A stretch of 39,512 nucleotides of DNA from an uncultured Actinomycetes bacterium (GCA_903832395.1 CAILBF010000061.1:1-39512), one strand, 5' to 3'; counted from the first letter of the stretch, positions 21,049 through 30,881 are shown. Notes: generated from the sequence alone by a model not told the origin. Program-made: numbers and translations.

Positions 21049-21921
21049 ATGGGCGCACCTCCGATTCTTACACCAGAACAACGTGCAGCCGCCCTGGCTA
21101 AAGCCGCCCAATCACGCAAACGCAGAGCTGAAGTTAAAATCAAAATTAAGCGTGGTGAGTTTTCAATTGATACAGTTTTAGAGATTGCCGCTAATGAAGA
21201 GGCAGTTGCAAAGATGCGCGTCCGTGAACTTCTCGAGGCACTTACCGGCGTTGGAAAAGTTCGGGCAAGTTCTTTGATGGAACGGCTAAAGATTTCGCCA
21301 ACACGTAGAATTGGTGGTTTAGGGCGACATCAGATTAAGGAACTGCGAAACGAGTTTATGAAATCATCACATGCGATCACTCCAGGCAAGCTTCTGGTTC
21401 TTTCAGGCCCCGGGGGAGTCGGCAAAAGTACGGTGGCTAGTCGATTGCGCGCCTCGGGAGATTTTTGGGTGAGCGTTTCTGCAACTACGAGATCGCCTCG
21501 AACGAATGAGCACGATGGTGTCGACTATTTCTTTATTACTGACGAAGAGTTCTCTCGAATGGTTCGCAGCGATGAGTTTCTAGAATGGGCAGAGTTTGCT
21601 GGTAATCGATATGGAACCCCGAGCGGACCGGTTGAAGAGGCTTTACTTGCTGGACGCAATGTTTTATTGGAGATTGAGATAGATGGCGCAAAGCAAGTAA
21701 AAGCGCATCTGCCGCAATCGGTTTTAGTATTTTTAGAGCCTCCAACCTGGGAAGAGTTAGTCTCACGGCTTGAGGGTCGCGGTACAGATAGTCCCGATAG
21801 ACGAGCCGAACGCTTGCAATTAGCCCAGGATGAGCTAGCCGCAGCCTCTTTTTTTGACGTGGTCATCGTCAATGATCAGGTCGAGCGGGTCGTTGAACAA
21901 CTGATAGGATTGACCTCTTGA
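21049..21921 (+). CDS. gmk: Fusion of actinobacterial integration host factor (mIHF) and guanylate kinase
   Basis: 290 aa continuous ORF. Residues ~1-103 match mIHF (ILTPEQRAAALAKAAQSRKRRAEVK...GVGKVRASSLMERLKISPTRRIGGLGRHQ). Residues ~112-290 are guanylate kinase (LSGPGGVGKST, SVSATTRSPR, GNRYGTP). Confidence 0.93.
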   Translation: MGAPPILTPEQRAAALAKAAQSRKRRAEVKIKIKRGEFSIDTVLEIAANEEAVAKMRVRELLEALTGVGKVRASSLMERLKISPTRRIGGLGRHQIKELRNEFMKSSHAITPGKLLVLSGPGGVGKSTVASRLRASGDFWVSVSATTRSPRTNEHDGVDYFFITDEEFSRMVRSDEFLEWAEFAGNRYGTPSGPVEEALLAGRNVLLEIEIDGAKQVKAHLPQSVLVFLEPPTWEELVSRLEGRGTDSPDRRAERLQLAQDELAAASFFDVVIVNDQVERVVEQLIGLTS

Positions 21922-21941
21922 CCAGGGCAAACACATATATA
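21910..21941 (+). promoter_or_regulatory. Possible rpoZ promoter (TTGACC ... CATATA/TATATA)
   Basis: TTGACC 21910-21915, CATATA 21934-21939 (18-nt spacer), upstream of GCGGGG Shine-Dalgarno. Confidence 0.35.
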
Positions 21942-21951
21942 TGAGCGGGGA

Positions 21952-22206
21952 ATGACTATGGATGGCATTACAAATCCACCAATTGATGAGCTTCTTGAAA
22001 AGAGTGGCTCTAAGTACAGCCTCGTTCTCTATGCCGCTAAGCGCGCACGCCAAATCAATGCCTATTACTCACAACTTGGAGAGGGCCTTCTGGAATACGT
22101 AGGACCACTAGTTGAGACACACGTTCATGAGAAGCCACTATCTATCGCACTACGCGAAATCAATGAAGGCTTGCTCACGATTGAAAATCTAGAACCAACC
22201 GCTTAA
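21952..22206 (+). CDS. rpoZ: DNA-directed RNA polymerase omega subunit
   Basis: 84 aa, [38 protein letters not shown]...[13 protein letters not shown]. Start may be 21952 or 21958. Confidence 0.95.
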   Translation: MTMDGITNPPIDELLEKSGSKYSLVLYAAKRARQINAYYSQLGEGLLEYVGPLVETHVHEKPLSIALREINEGLLTIENLEPTA

Positions 22207-22223
22207 ATAGTTTTTAATCGCCT

Positions 22224-23408
22224 ATGTCTTCCACAACTCGTGAGGTTATTCTCGGAGTGGGAGCAGGGATTGCCGCTTATAAATCATGTGATCTTTTGCG
22301 ACGCCTGCAAGAGCGCGGATATGGCGTAACGGTTGTTCCAACACCAACATCGCTTAACTTTGTAGGTGCAGCAACTTGGCAGGCGCTCTCGGGTCGGCCA
22401 GTGACGACCCAAGTCTGGGAAAATACTCATGAAGTTTCACATATTTCTTTGGCCGAGCGTGCCGATTTCTTTTTAATTGCCCCAGCAACTGCAGATTTGA
22501 TTGCACGAATTGCCGCTGGTCGCGCCGATGATCTTCTGACTAACTTAGTTCTGGCCTCCGATGTTCCCATGTTAATCGTGCCCGCAATGCACCCGAGTAT
22601 GTGGAATGACCCAGCTACGGTTGCGAATGTGGCAACGCTGCGAAAGCGCGGCTATACCGTGATGGAGCCTGAAGTAGGACGTTTAACTGGTACCGATAGT
22701 GGTCAAGGTCGTTTCCCAGAGACTTCCACAATTATTGCTGCGTTGGATGAGATCTCAGGTAATAAACGTGACTTGGTTGGAAAACGAATTCTTATTACGG
22801 GCGGCGGAACGCGTGAGGCGATAGATCCAGTGCGTTTTATCGGTAATCGCTCATCGGGAAAACAGGCTTTGGCCATCGCGCGCAACGCACTCCTGCGCGG
22901 AGCCACGGTAGATCTCATCGCGGCAAATATGGATAGTTCATCGCTGAATGGGGCTCACGTAACTAGCGTTGAGAGCGCCGCCGAAATGCGAGCAGCATTG
23001 GCCATTAGCTTTCCGCTCTGTGACGTACTCATTATGTGCGCAGCAGTTGCAGATGCCAAGCCTGTGCGTAGCGCTATCGAGAAGATCAAGAAATCTCTTT
23101 TCACCTCGATTGAATTAGAGCCAAATCCCGACCTCTTAGCTGAGTTGGGTAAGAGCAAGACCCATCAGATCATGATTGGTTTTGCCGCAGAAACGAGCGA
23201 GCTTCGTGAATCGGCCCGGGCTAAATTGCTGGCTAAAGGCTTAGATGTTATCTATGTCAACGACGTCAGCGGTGGCGCAATATTCGGAAAAGACACCACG
23301 CAGGGTATGATTCTCACACGCACTGGTGCGGATATAGCGCTCAAGGAAGTCTCCAAAGACGCTCTCGCAAATCTACTCCTTGATCACGCCAACCGGCAGT
23401 TAGGTTAA
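22224..23408 (+). CDS. coaBC: Bifunctional phosphopantothenoylcysteine decarboxylase / phosphopantothenate-cysteine ligase
   Basis: 394 aa, [50 protein letters not shown]. Confidence 0.97.
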   Translation: MSSTTREVILGVGAGIAAYKSCDLLRRLQERGYGVTVVPTPTSLNFVGAATWQALSGRPVTTQVWENTHEVSHISLAERADFFLIAPATADLIARIAAGRADDLLTNLVLASDVPMLIVPAMHPSMWNDPATVANVATLRKRGYTVMEPEVGRLTGTDSGQGRFPETSTIIAALDEISGNKRDLVGKRILITGGGTREAIDPVRFIGNRSSGKQALAIARNALLRGATVDLIAANMDSSSLNGAHVTSVESAAEMRAALAISFPLCDVLIMCAAVADAKPVRSAIEKIKKSLFTSIELEPNPDLLAELGKSKTHQIMIGFAAETSELRESARAKLLAKGLDVIYVNDVSGGAIFGKDTTQGMILTRTGADIALKEVSKDALANLLLDHANRQLG

Positions 23409-23412
23409 AAAT

Positions 23413-24603
23413 ATGTCAAAACGTCTCTTTACCTCTGAATCCGTAACCGAAGGCCATCCAGACAAGATTGCAGATGCAATCTCAGATGCCGTCCTCGATT
23501 CACTTCTAAACCAAGATATTAAAAGCCGTGTTGCAGTGGAAACTTTAATCACTACCGGTCAAGTACATGTTGCCGGTGAAGTAACAACCGATGGTTACGC
23601 CGACGTCAATACAATCGTCCGCGACACCGTCCTAAACATTGGCTATGACTCATCCGATAAAGGCTTTGATGGAAATAGCTGCGGAGTTTCAATCTCAATT
23701 GGACAGCAATCCCAAGATATTTCACAAGGTGTCAATAACGCATATGAGCACCGTGTTGCAGCGGGCGCCGACCCTTTGGATTTACAGGGCGCCGGAGATC
23801 AAGGCCTCATGTTTGGTTATGCCTGTGATGATACAAAGGAGTTAATGCCGCTACCAATTTGGTTAGCCCATGCATTGGCACAACAACTTTCGAAAGTCCG
23901 CAAGTCCGGCGAACTGCCATACCTGCGTCCCGATGGAAAAACCCAAGTAACGATTGAATACGATGGCGATCGCGCCGTTGCACTCAATACCGTTGTAATC
24001 TCTAGTCAGCACGCAGAAGATGTAGATGTTGCCAAGACACTTACTCCAGAGGTAATTGAATACGTCATTGAGCCGATTTTATCGACTATCGATCTTCCAC
24101 GTAAGGATCTAAAGACACTTATCAATCCAACTGGCCGCTTTGTAATCGGCGGACCAATGGGAGATGCTGGATTAACTGGCCGCAAAATTATTGTTGACAC
24201 ATATGGCGGCATGGCTCGACATGGTGGAGGAGCCTTTAGCGGTAAAGATCCATCGAAGGTTGATCGTTCAGCTGCCTATGCAATGCGTTGGGTAGCTAAA
24301 AATGTTGTAGCGGCAGGTCTTGCACGTCGCTGCGAGGTTCAAGTTGCTTATGCAATTGGCAAAGCACAACCAGTTGGTCTCTTCGTTGAAACTTTCGGAA
24401 CTGAGACCGTTCCAGTTTCGAAGATTCAAGATGCAGTGTTAGCTGTCTTTGATCTGCGCCCTGCAGCGATCATTAGAGATTTGAATCTATTGCGACCTAT
24501 TTATTCACTAACAAGTGCCTACGGTCACTTTGGTCGTGAACTACCTGAGTTTGCATGGGAGCGTACTGATCGCGTGAGCGATCTTCAAAGCGCAATAAAG
24601 TAG
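23413..24603 (+). CDS. metK: S-adenosylmethionine synthetase
   Basis: 396 aa, [56 protein letters not shown]. Confidence 0.99.
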   Translation: MSKRLFTSESVTEGHPDKIADAISDAVLDSLLNQDIKSRVAVETLITTGQVHVAGEVTTDGYADVNTIVRDTVLNIGYDSSDKGFDGNSCGVSISIGQQSQDISQGVNNAYEHRVAAGADPLDLQGAGDQGLMFGYACDDTKELMPLPIWLAHALAQQLSKVRKSGELPYLRPDGKTQVTIEYDGDRAVALNTVVISSQHAEDVDVAKTLTPEVIEYVIEPILSTIDLPRKDLKTLINPTGRFVIGGPMGDAGLTGRKIIVDTYGGMARHGGGAFSGKDPSKVDRSAAYAMRWVAKNVVAAGLARRCEVQVAYAIGKAQPVGLFVETFGTETVPVSKIQDAVLAVFDLRPAAIIRDLNLLRPIYSLTSAYGHFGRELPEFAWERTDRVSDLQSAIK

Positions 24604-24606
24604 TCA

Positions 24607-26490
24607 GTGGCGACGCCAAGGCGACTTAACTTAAAGGCCGAAATAATTCCTCGGCCAAAAGTTAGCGCCTTGGTCAAACCCATTGTTCGTGTCTGGGTTG
24701 ATTCCGGTGTATTTCATTTAGATTCCGCCTTTGATTATGCAGTTCCTGAAGAGTTTTCTCACCTTGTAGCAGTAGGCGTGCGAGTGCAAGTGCCATTTAA
24801 TGGCCGTGAAGTCGAAGCCATCGTGTTGGAGCGACTAGATGAAACAAAAGTAACCGGTGCAATCAAGACGATCACTAAAATTCTCTCGCCACATCCAGTT
24901 GCAACATCTACATCCTTAGAGTTAATTACCCTCGCGTCGCAGCATTGGGGAGCCCATCCCTTCGATATTCTGCGATCGGCCATACCTCCACGGGTGGCGG
25001 CAGTAGATAAAACCTTTGTTAACGTTTCTCAAGATGAGTTTAAGGCGCCTGCATCACAAGGAATCTACGCCTTCATCGCCTTTGAACCTTTTGAAAGCCC
25101 GCCCGAACAAGTTGTTAGGCACATTCAAAAGGCGCTTGCACATGGCTCAGTTTTACTCATAGCCCCGGATGAGGGCGATATTGATGCCATTGTAAAGAGT
25201 GCAGCGCGAGTTGGAATTCCATTTCTACGCTTGGATAGTTCGCTACCTCGTGCAATTCGCTATCAAAATTATCTTAAAGCGATGGCGGCGCAGAAAGTTT
25301 TGGTAATCGGCGCACGCGGTGCGGTCTTTACTCCTATTGCCGATTTAAAGACCATCATCGTCTATAAGGAATCATCGCATGATCATTACGAGATTCGCAC
25401 TCCCGCGTGGAACGTTAAAGATGTGGTCAAACTGCGCAAAGGTTTAGAGAATCTAGATGTTTACTTTACGGGCTATACGCCCTCCCTTGACCTATCCCTT
25501 CAAATAGAGAACAAGCAACTGGAATATGTAGCCCAAAATCATCGATTATCGGTGAAAGCTTTCTCATCGGAGGATGGAACGTTACTGCCGGGCAAGATAT
25601 TTACACCTATACGTAAGGCGTTGGCACGTGGACCAGTTCTCTTCCTTGTGCCACGTAAAGGTTATGGAAATGCGCTGCTGTGTGCCCACTGTAAAAATTT
25701 GGCCATGTGCGCGTGTGGATCCAGACTTGTCGTAGTATCAAAAGGCGCCGCGCCTAGTTGTACGACCTGCTTATCAACGTATCCGGATTGGAAATGCTCG
25801 TGGTGTCAACGTGATAAACAATATGTAGCGGCTCGGGGAATTGAACGTGCGAGTGAAGAGATTTCACGTGCCTTCACCGGCCTTCCTATAATCCTTTCAT
25901 TCGGTGATGTTATAAAGGGCTCAGTCGAATCGAAACCATCTATCGTTTTATCTACGCCAGGAGCTGTTCCAAGAGTGAATGGTGGATACGGGGCTGTAGT
26001 AATTCTTGAAGGGTTGAAGTTTTTCGCACATCCAGATTTACGAGCTCAGGAACGCGCGCGCGAATTATTCTTTGAAACTGCAGCAATGATAAACGCTAAG
26101 GGGGAGGTCTTGCTTAGTATCGATGAAGCACATCCAATAGTCGCCTCGCTGATTAGATGGAGCCCGGGTGCAATGATTCGCCGAGAGTTAGCAGAGCGGG
26201 GGGAGATTCCACTTCCTCCATATGTACGAAGTGCCGTTATTACTTCTCCAACTCCCGAGGCAACAACGCTTTTCTCAGGTCTAGAAAAGGCGATCGAGAG
26301 CCAACGATTGCCGTCAACGGTTAGAGTCTTCGGTCCCCACGATGCTGGCAAGGGATTGTCAAAAATCGTTTTATATTCGCAAGGAATGGATTCGAAGGCG
26401 CTAGTAGATTTCTTACACGAGCTACAACGCCGCCGAAGCATCGCTAAAAAGGAGCTTCTCGGAATCAAAGTTGATCCATATTCGTTATAG
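24607..26490 (+). CDS. priA: Primosomal protein N' (PriA), actinobacterial form without helicase motifs
   Basis: 627 aa. N-terminal VWVDSGVFHLDSAFDYAVPEEF; zinc-binding CAHCKNLAMCACG...CTTCLSTYPDWKCSWCQ; no Walker A. Confidence 0.88.
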   Translation: MATPRRLNLKAEIIPRPKVSALVKPIVRVWVDSGVFHLDSAFDYAVPEEFSHLVAVGVRVQVPFNGREVEAIVLERLDETKVTGAIKTITKILSPHPVATSTSLELITLASQHWGAHPFDILRSAIPPRVAAVDKTFVNVSQDEFKAPASQGIYAFIAFEPFESPPEQVVRHIQKALAHGSVLLIAPDEGDIDAIVKSAARVGIPFLRLDSSLPRAIRYQNYLKAMAAQKVLVIGARGAVFTPIADLKTIIVYKESSHDHYEIRTPAWNVKDVVKLRKGLENLDVYFTGYTPSLDLSLQIENKQLEYVAQNHRLSVKAFSSEDGTLLPGKIFTPIRKALARGPVLFLVPRKGYGNALLCAHCKNLAMCACGSRLVVVSKGAAPSCTTCLSTYPDWKCSWCQRDKQYVAARGIERASEEISRAFTGLPIILSFGDVIKGSVESKPSIVLSTPGAVPRVNGGYGAVVILEGLKFFAHPDLRAQERARELFFETAAMINAKGEVLLSIDEAHPIVASLIRWSPGAMIRRELAERGEIPLPPYVRSAVITSPTPEATTLFSGLEKAIESQRLPSTVRVFGPHDAGKGLSKIVLYSQGMDSKALVDFLHELQRRRSIAKKELLGIKVDPYSL

Positions 26491-26498
26491 CTCTTTGG

Positions 26499-26504
26499 TA
26501 GGCT
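26499..26504 (+). promoter_or_regulatory. -10 element TAGGCT, exactly 6 nt before ATG 26511 (leaderless)
   Basis: TAGGCT-tgctaa-ATG; no Shine-Dalgarno. Confidence 0.5.
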
Positions 26505-26510
26505 TGCTAA

Positions 26511-27062
26511 ATGGGCATTCAAGAGATTCGTTATTTTGGAGACCCTGTCCTGATAACTCCAGCAAGCCCGGTTATTGATTTCGATAAAGAGTTAAGAACG
26601 TTGGTAGCAGATCTCACCGAAACAATGTTAGAAGCACCTGGCGCAGGTCTGGCAGCACCTCAAATTGGAGTTTCCCTTCGCGTTTTTGTTTGGCATGTTG
26701 ATGACGTTCTTGGCCATCTGATTAATCCAACGCTTGTCCTAGGTAGCGAAATCGAAGAAGATGATGAAGGTTGCTTATCTTTTCCCGAACTAACCTATCC
26801 AACGCCCCGTGCAATTCGCGCCGTAGCTAATGGGTTTAATATGTTTGGTGAACCGATATCCGTTGATGGATCTGATTTGTTGGCCCGAGCCCTCCAACAT
26901 GAGACCGATCATTTAGATGGAATTCTCTTTATCGATCGCTTGAGTAAAGCAGAGAGAAAACTTGCGATGAAGGAGATTCGCGAGAGCGATTGGTTTAACG
27001 AGGCGGGGGCAAATATTCTGATTAAAGAGTCGCCGCACACCATCTTCGGACGGAACACGTAA
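26511..27062 (+). CDS. def: Peptide deformylase
   Basis: 183 aa, PGAGLAAPQIG, EGCLSFPEL, QHETDHLDGILFIDRL. Confidence 0.97.
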   Translation: MGIQEIRYFGDPVLITPASPVIDFDKELRTLVADLTETMLEAPGAGLAAPQIGVSLRVFVWHVDDVLGHLINPTLVLGSEIEEDDEGCLSFPELTYPTPRAIRAVANGFNMFGEPISVDGSDLLARALQHETDHLDGILFIDRLSKAERKLAMKEIRESDWFNEAGANILIKESPHTIFGRNT

Positions 27063-27967
27063 TGCGCATCGGAGTAGCGGCTACTCCGGAAGTTGCTATA
27101 CCTACAATGGAGTGGCTACTTAATTCTGGACATGAGTTGAGCTTAGTAATTTCACAGCCCGATAGAGCCGCAGGTCGGGGACTTGAGTTAAAGGCCTCAC
27201 CGGTAAGTCTGTGGGCGATTGGAAAAGGGATACCTCTGCTGCGGCCAGAAACTCCCGCTGAGTTAGTCGGAGCAGTTAATAATCTGGATTTAGTTCTAAC
27301 AATTGGTTATGGCGTACTTTTGCCGCAAGAGATTCTCGACCTCCCTCGCTACGGATTTATGAATCTGCATTTCTCACTTTTGCCAGCGTATAGGGGAGCC
27401 GCCCCAGTTCAACGCGCAATTGAGCATGGTGAGATTGTTACTGGTGTCACTGTTTTTAAACTAGATGCGGGAATGGACACGGGCCCGATTTATAGCAGCG
27501 CCACTTTAGAGATTGCTCCGCAATGGCGCACATCTGAGTTGATGACTGCCTTGTCCACCATGGGTCCTCAAGTAGTTGGCGAAGCTCTTACTTCAATTGA
27601 AGAATCGAAAGCACCAACTCCGCAATCAGGTACCAGCTCGCTCGCGCCTAAGTTAAGTAGGAACGAAGCCAAAATATCGTGGAACGAAGACGCCCGCACG
27701 ATAGTTAATCGCATTCGTGCTTTCTTCCCCGCACCCGTTGCATGGTGTTTATTTCGAGGAGATAGTTTTAAAATCACCTCTGCGCAAGCCTCGGATGCAA
27801 AACTAAAGCCAGGGGAGATTGCCGTTATTGATGGCGATGTCGTAGTTGGTTGCAGCGACGCAACCGCTATCTGCCTATTGAAAGTTATACCTGCCGGTAA
27901 GAAAGAGATGGATGCTAAGGATTGGGCTCGTGGTGCACGGTTGAGTAACGGAGAACTCCTTGGTTGA
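27062..27967 (+). CDS. fmt: Methionyl-tRNA formyltransferase
   Basis: 301 aa, GYGVLLPQEILDLPRYGFMNLHFSLLPAYRGAAPVQRAI. Confidence 0.97.
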   Translation: MRIGVAATPEVAIPTMEWLLNSGHELSLVISQPDRAAGRGLELKASPVSLWAIGKGIPLLRPETPAELVGAVNNLDLVLTIGYGVLLPQEILDLPRYGFMNLHFSLLPAYRGAAPVQRAIEHGEIVTGVTVFKLDAGMDTGPIYSSATLEIAPQWRTSELMTALSTMGPQVVGEALTSIEESKAPTPQSGTSSLAPKLSRNEAKISWNEDARTIVNRIRAFFPAPVAWCLFRGDSFKITSAQASDAKLKPGEIAVIDGDVVVGCSDATAICLLKVIPAGKKEMDAKDWARGARLSNGELLG

Positions 27968-29312
27968 AGCGCGTCGTAATACTTTCAAATCGCCTAAACC
28001 AGATGCCGCTCGATTGCTGGCCTTTGATTTGATCACTGAAGTAAACCGTAATGAGGGTTATTCAAACTTACTTTTGCCGCAAGCGTTGAGTTCTAGTTCA
28101 ATGGAGGAGCGCGACCGTAATTTAGTCACAGAACTTGTTTATGGAACGCTGCGGATGCAGGGCAAACATGATTGGATTTTGGCGCAAATCAGCGATCGAC
28201 CTTGGCCAGAAGTAGATCCCGGAATCGTCGATGTTGCTCGGCTCGGTGTACATCAGATTCACGAAATGCGAATTCCAGACCATGCCGCAGTTGCTGCAAC
28301 CGTTGAGGTAGCAAGAAAGAGAGTGGGCGAATCCAAAGCTAGTTTTGTTAATGCACTTCTGCGAAGTGTCACACGTAAAAGCATGGAGGAGTGGTTTGCG
28401 CCATTAGCCGCGATTAAGGATCCAGTTACCCGAATGGCGATTCAATACTCTCACCCAGAGTGGATTATTTCGGCCTATTACGATCTTTTAAAGGATTGGG
28501 AGCAGGTTGAGGCGGCACTCGCAATTAACAACGTTCCGGCAACTCCAACGTTAGTTTCATGGCCTGGTTTTTCAACGCAAGAGGATTTAGTTGCACTTGG
28601 CGCCCAAACTACGCAATTCTCCGAATTCGGTGCCTCGTTCAAAGGCAACCCGGGAAGTTTAGATATTGTTCGCCATCGTTTAGCTGGAGTCCAAGATGAG
28701 GGATCGCAGTTAGTTGCCACGGTATTTGCGCGCGTTGCGAACGGACAGTCATGGCTTGATCTTTGTGCAGGTCCTGGAGGAAAGGCTGCACTTCTATCTG
28801 CAATTGCTTCAACACGCGACATTAAGTTCACCGCTAATGAGATCTCAACACCTCGTGCTAACTTAGTAATGAATGTTGTCCATGGCGCGCGTGTATGGGT
28901 GGGCGATGGTCGCGAAATCGCCTCACATGGCGAGAGTTTCGATGCAATTTTAATTGATGCGCCGTGCACCGGTCTTGGCGCGCTGCGTCGGCGCCCCGAA
29001 GTACGTTGGCGTCGTTCGCTGAAAGATTTACGCGAACTCACGCAGTTGCAACGCGAGTTGATCGAATCCGCAATTTCCGTTTTGAAACCTTCAGGGGTTT
29101 TCGGCTATGCGACATGTTCACCTCACTTGGCCGAAACCACGGTTCAAGTTAACGACATATTGAAGAATCATCCTGAATTAGAGCTCATAGATATAGCCCC
29201 ATACCTTCCAAAAGGCCTTGAATCGGCCACCCGTGGGGGAGCAATGGCGCTCTGGACTCATCTACACGGCACAGATGCAATGTTCTTAGCTCTCCTTCGA
29301 AAGAAAAGTTAG
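27960..29312 (+). CDS. rsmB: 16S rRNA m5C967 methyltransferase (RsmB/Sun)
   Basis: 450 aa, TTG start. NusB-like N-terminus; LDLCAGPGGKAALL, IDAPCTGLGALRRRPEVRW, YATCSPHLAET. Confidence 0.95.
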   Translation: MVEARRNTFKSPKPDAARLLAFDLITEVNRNEGYSNLLLPQALSSSSMEERDRNLVTELVYGTLRMQGKHDWILAQISDRPWPEVDPGIVDVARLGVHQIHEMRIPDHAAVAATVEVARKRVGESKASFVNALLRSVTRKSMEEWFAPLAAIKDPVTRMAIQYSHPEWIISAYYDLLKDWEQVEAALAINNVPATPTLVSWPGFSTQEDLVALGAQTTQFSEFGASFKGNPGSLDIVRHRLAGVQDEGSQLVATVFARVANGQSWLDLCAGPGGKAALLSAIASTRDIKFTANEISTPRANLVMNVVHGARVWVGDGREIASHGESFDAILIDAPCTGLGALRRRPEVRWRRSLKDLRELTQLQRELIESAISVLKPSGVFGYATCSPHLAETTVQVNDILKNHPELELIDIAPYLPKGLESATRGGAMALWTHLHGTDAMFLALLRKKS

Positions 29313-29321
29313 GATATTGCG

Positions 29322-29987
29322 ATGACCCGTGAAATCAGAATCACCCCAAGTATTTTAAATGCTGATTTAACGAAATTGAGTCAAGAGATTGCCCGTATTG
29401 CCGGTGTTTCCGACCTTCTCCACTTAGATGTTATGGATAATGTTTTTGTACCTAACTTCACATTCGACTTCGAACGCGCGAGCCAAATCATCAAAGAGAG
29501 CGTCCTTCCAGTTGATGCACACTTAATGGTCGCTGATGTGGATTTAATTGCCCCGGCTTATGGCGAAGCGGGTTGTGCAAGCGTGACTATTCACGCAGAG
29601 GCGACTACAAATATTGCATCAACGCTGCGCGCGATTCGCCACACTGGCGCACGCGCCGGTTTAGGTATTAAACCCGGAACCAAAATTGAAGATTATGAAA
29701 GCTTTAGCGATCAAGTTGATATGTTTTTAATTATGACGGTAGAACCGGGTTTTGGTGGTCAAAAGTTCATGCATGAGATGATGGAAAAGGTGCGGCGCAC
29801 TCGTAAATTAATTGGTGATAGACCTATATGGCTGCAAGTCGATGGCGGCATCTCGATAGATACGATTGCAGAGGCGGCCGAGGCTGGCGCCGATACCTTT
29901 GTTGCCGGCAGCGCCGTATTTAACGCCGGAGATCCAGCGGCGATGGTCCTTTCATTACGCAATTGCGCAACCTCTGTGGCAGACTAA
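29322..29987 (+). CDS. rpe: Ribulose-phosphate 3-epimerase
   Basis: 221 aa, ITPSILNADL, LHLDVMDNVFVPNFTF, VEPGFGGQKF, QVDGGIS. Confidence 0.97.
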   Translation: MTREIRITPSILNADLTKLSQEIARIAGVSDLLHLDVMDNVFVPNFTFDFERASQIIKESVLPVDAHLMVADVDLIAPAYGEAGCASVTIHAEATTNIASTLRAIRHTGARAGLGIKPGTKIEDYESFSDQVDMFLIMTVEPGFGGQKFMHEMMEKVRRTRKLIGDRPIWLQVDGGISIDTIAEAAEAGADTFVAGSAVFNAGDPAAMVLSLRNCATSVAD

Positions 29988-29995
29988 GCCCACGT

Positions 29996-30115
29996 TGTTC
30001 CGGGGGTCGGTGTTAATTCCGAACCGGCGGTAAAGTCCGCGACCCAGTCACATCCAGTGATTGGTTGATTTGGTGTAATTCCAAAACCGACAGTTATAGT
30101 CTGGATAAAGGGACA
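29996..30115 (+). ncRNA. FMN riboswitch aptamer (RFN element)
   Basis: Hallmarks in order: GGGGGTCGGTGTTAATTCCGAACCGGCGGTAAAGTCCGCGA ... TTTGGTGTAATTCCAAAACCGACAGTTATAGTCTGGATAAAGGGACA; P1 TGTTCC/GGGACA. Confidence 0.96.
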
Positions 30116-30156
30116 TGTGAGCATCTGTGCTACCTGCACATGTGCTTACTGTGTTG

Positions 30157-30183
30157 CTTCCTGGAGCTTTTCATCCTAGGAAG
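30157..30183 (+). promoter_or_regulatory. Shine-Dalgarno-sequestering hairpin of the FMN riboswitch
   Basis: CTTCCT (30157-30162) complements AGGAAG (30178-30183), part of the AGGAAGGA Shine-Dalgarno before ATG 30192. Confidence 0.6.
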
Positions 30184-30191
30184 GATCAACT

Positions 30192-30881
30192 ATGAACATC
30201 ATTAAGTGGCTTTTTGAAACAAATGTACATTTTGGAAGTAAATCAATCGCCGTTCGCGAAATTTTAGGCGGAACTTTAGGTCTATCGAGTGCAATTTTAG
30301 GTGCACGCCGAAAAGTATCTGCGTGGCCGATTGGCATTGCAGGAGATGCGCTTCTTTTCACCGTATTTCTTGGAGCGGTATTTGCTTATGCCGATCAACC
30401 TTCGGCCAATTTCTATGGGCAAGCCAGCAGGAATCTTTTGCTGATAATTGTCAGTGTCTATGGCTGGATTCGTTGGGCACGACATACCCGTGCCAATGGC
30501 AAGACACAACCACCAGTATCACCACGTTGGACTACCTCAAAAGAAAAACTCGTATTGTTTCCAACAATAATCATCTTTTACCTACTTTCAATGCAGATCT
30601 TTAAAGCTCTTGGCGAAAGTGGAACGTGGGTGCTTGTCGATACGTGGATCTTTACCGGGACGGCTTTGGCAACTTATGGCATGAGCCGTGGGTATGTTGA
30701 ATTTTGGCTGGTATGGATTGCCGTTGACTTTGTCGGCGTTCCCTTTGCTTTTAAGAATGGCTACTACCCAACTGGGACTCTCTATGCAATCTATCTACCC
30801 TTCGTAATTTGGGGCTTTATGTCCTGGCTACGAATATCTAAGCTGGAGGCTAATTCAGAACCCGCGGTCGTTGGAGCATAG
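30192..30881 (+). CDS. PnuC/RibM (PnuX)-like vitamin transporter, probably riboflavin
   Basis: 229 aa multi-TM PnuC-like protein (ASRNLLLIIVSVYGWIRWARH, FVGVPFAFKNGYYPTGTLYAIYLPFVIWGFMSW) directly behind an FMN riboswitch. Confidence 0.88.
   Translation: MNIIKWLFETNVHFGSKSIAVREILGGTLGLSSAILGARRKVSAWPIGIAGDALLFTVFLGAVFAYADQPSANFYGQASRNLLLIIVSVYGWIRWARHTRANGKTQPPVSPRWTTSKEKLVLFPTIIIFYLLSMQIFKALGESGTWVLVDTWIFTGTALATYGMSRGYVEFWLVWIAVDFVGVPFAFKNGYYPTGTLYAIYLPFVIWGFMSWLRISKLEANSEPAVVGA

Noticed and set aside
23409-23412. SAM riboswitch upstream of metK
   Set aside because: Only 4 bp separate coaBC and metK and there is no candidate structure.
29310-29324. TAGGAT-attgcg-ATG before rpe as another leaderless promoter
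   Set aside because: It fits TANNNT-N6-ATG, but AGGA is also a well-placed Shine-Dalgarno and TAG is the rsmB stop, so it is ambiguous and was not counted.
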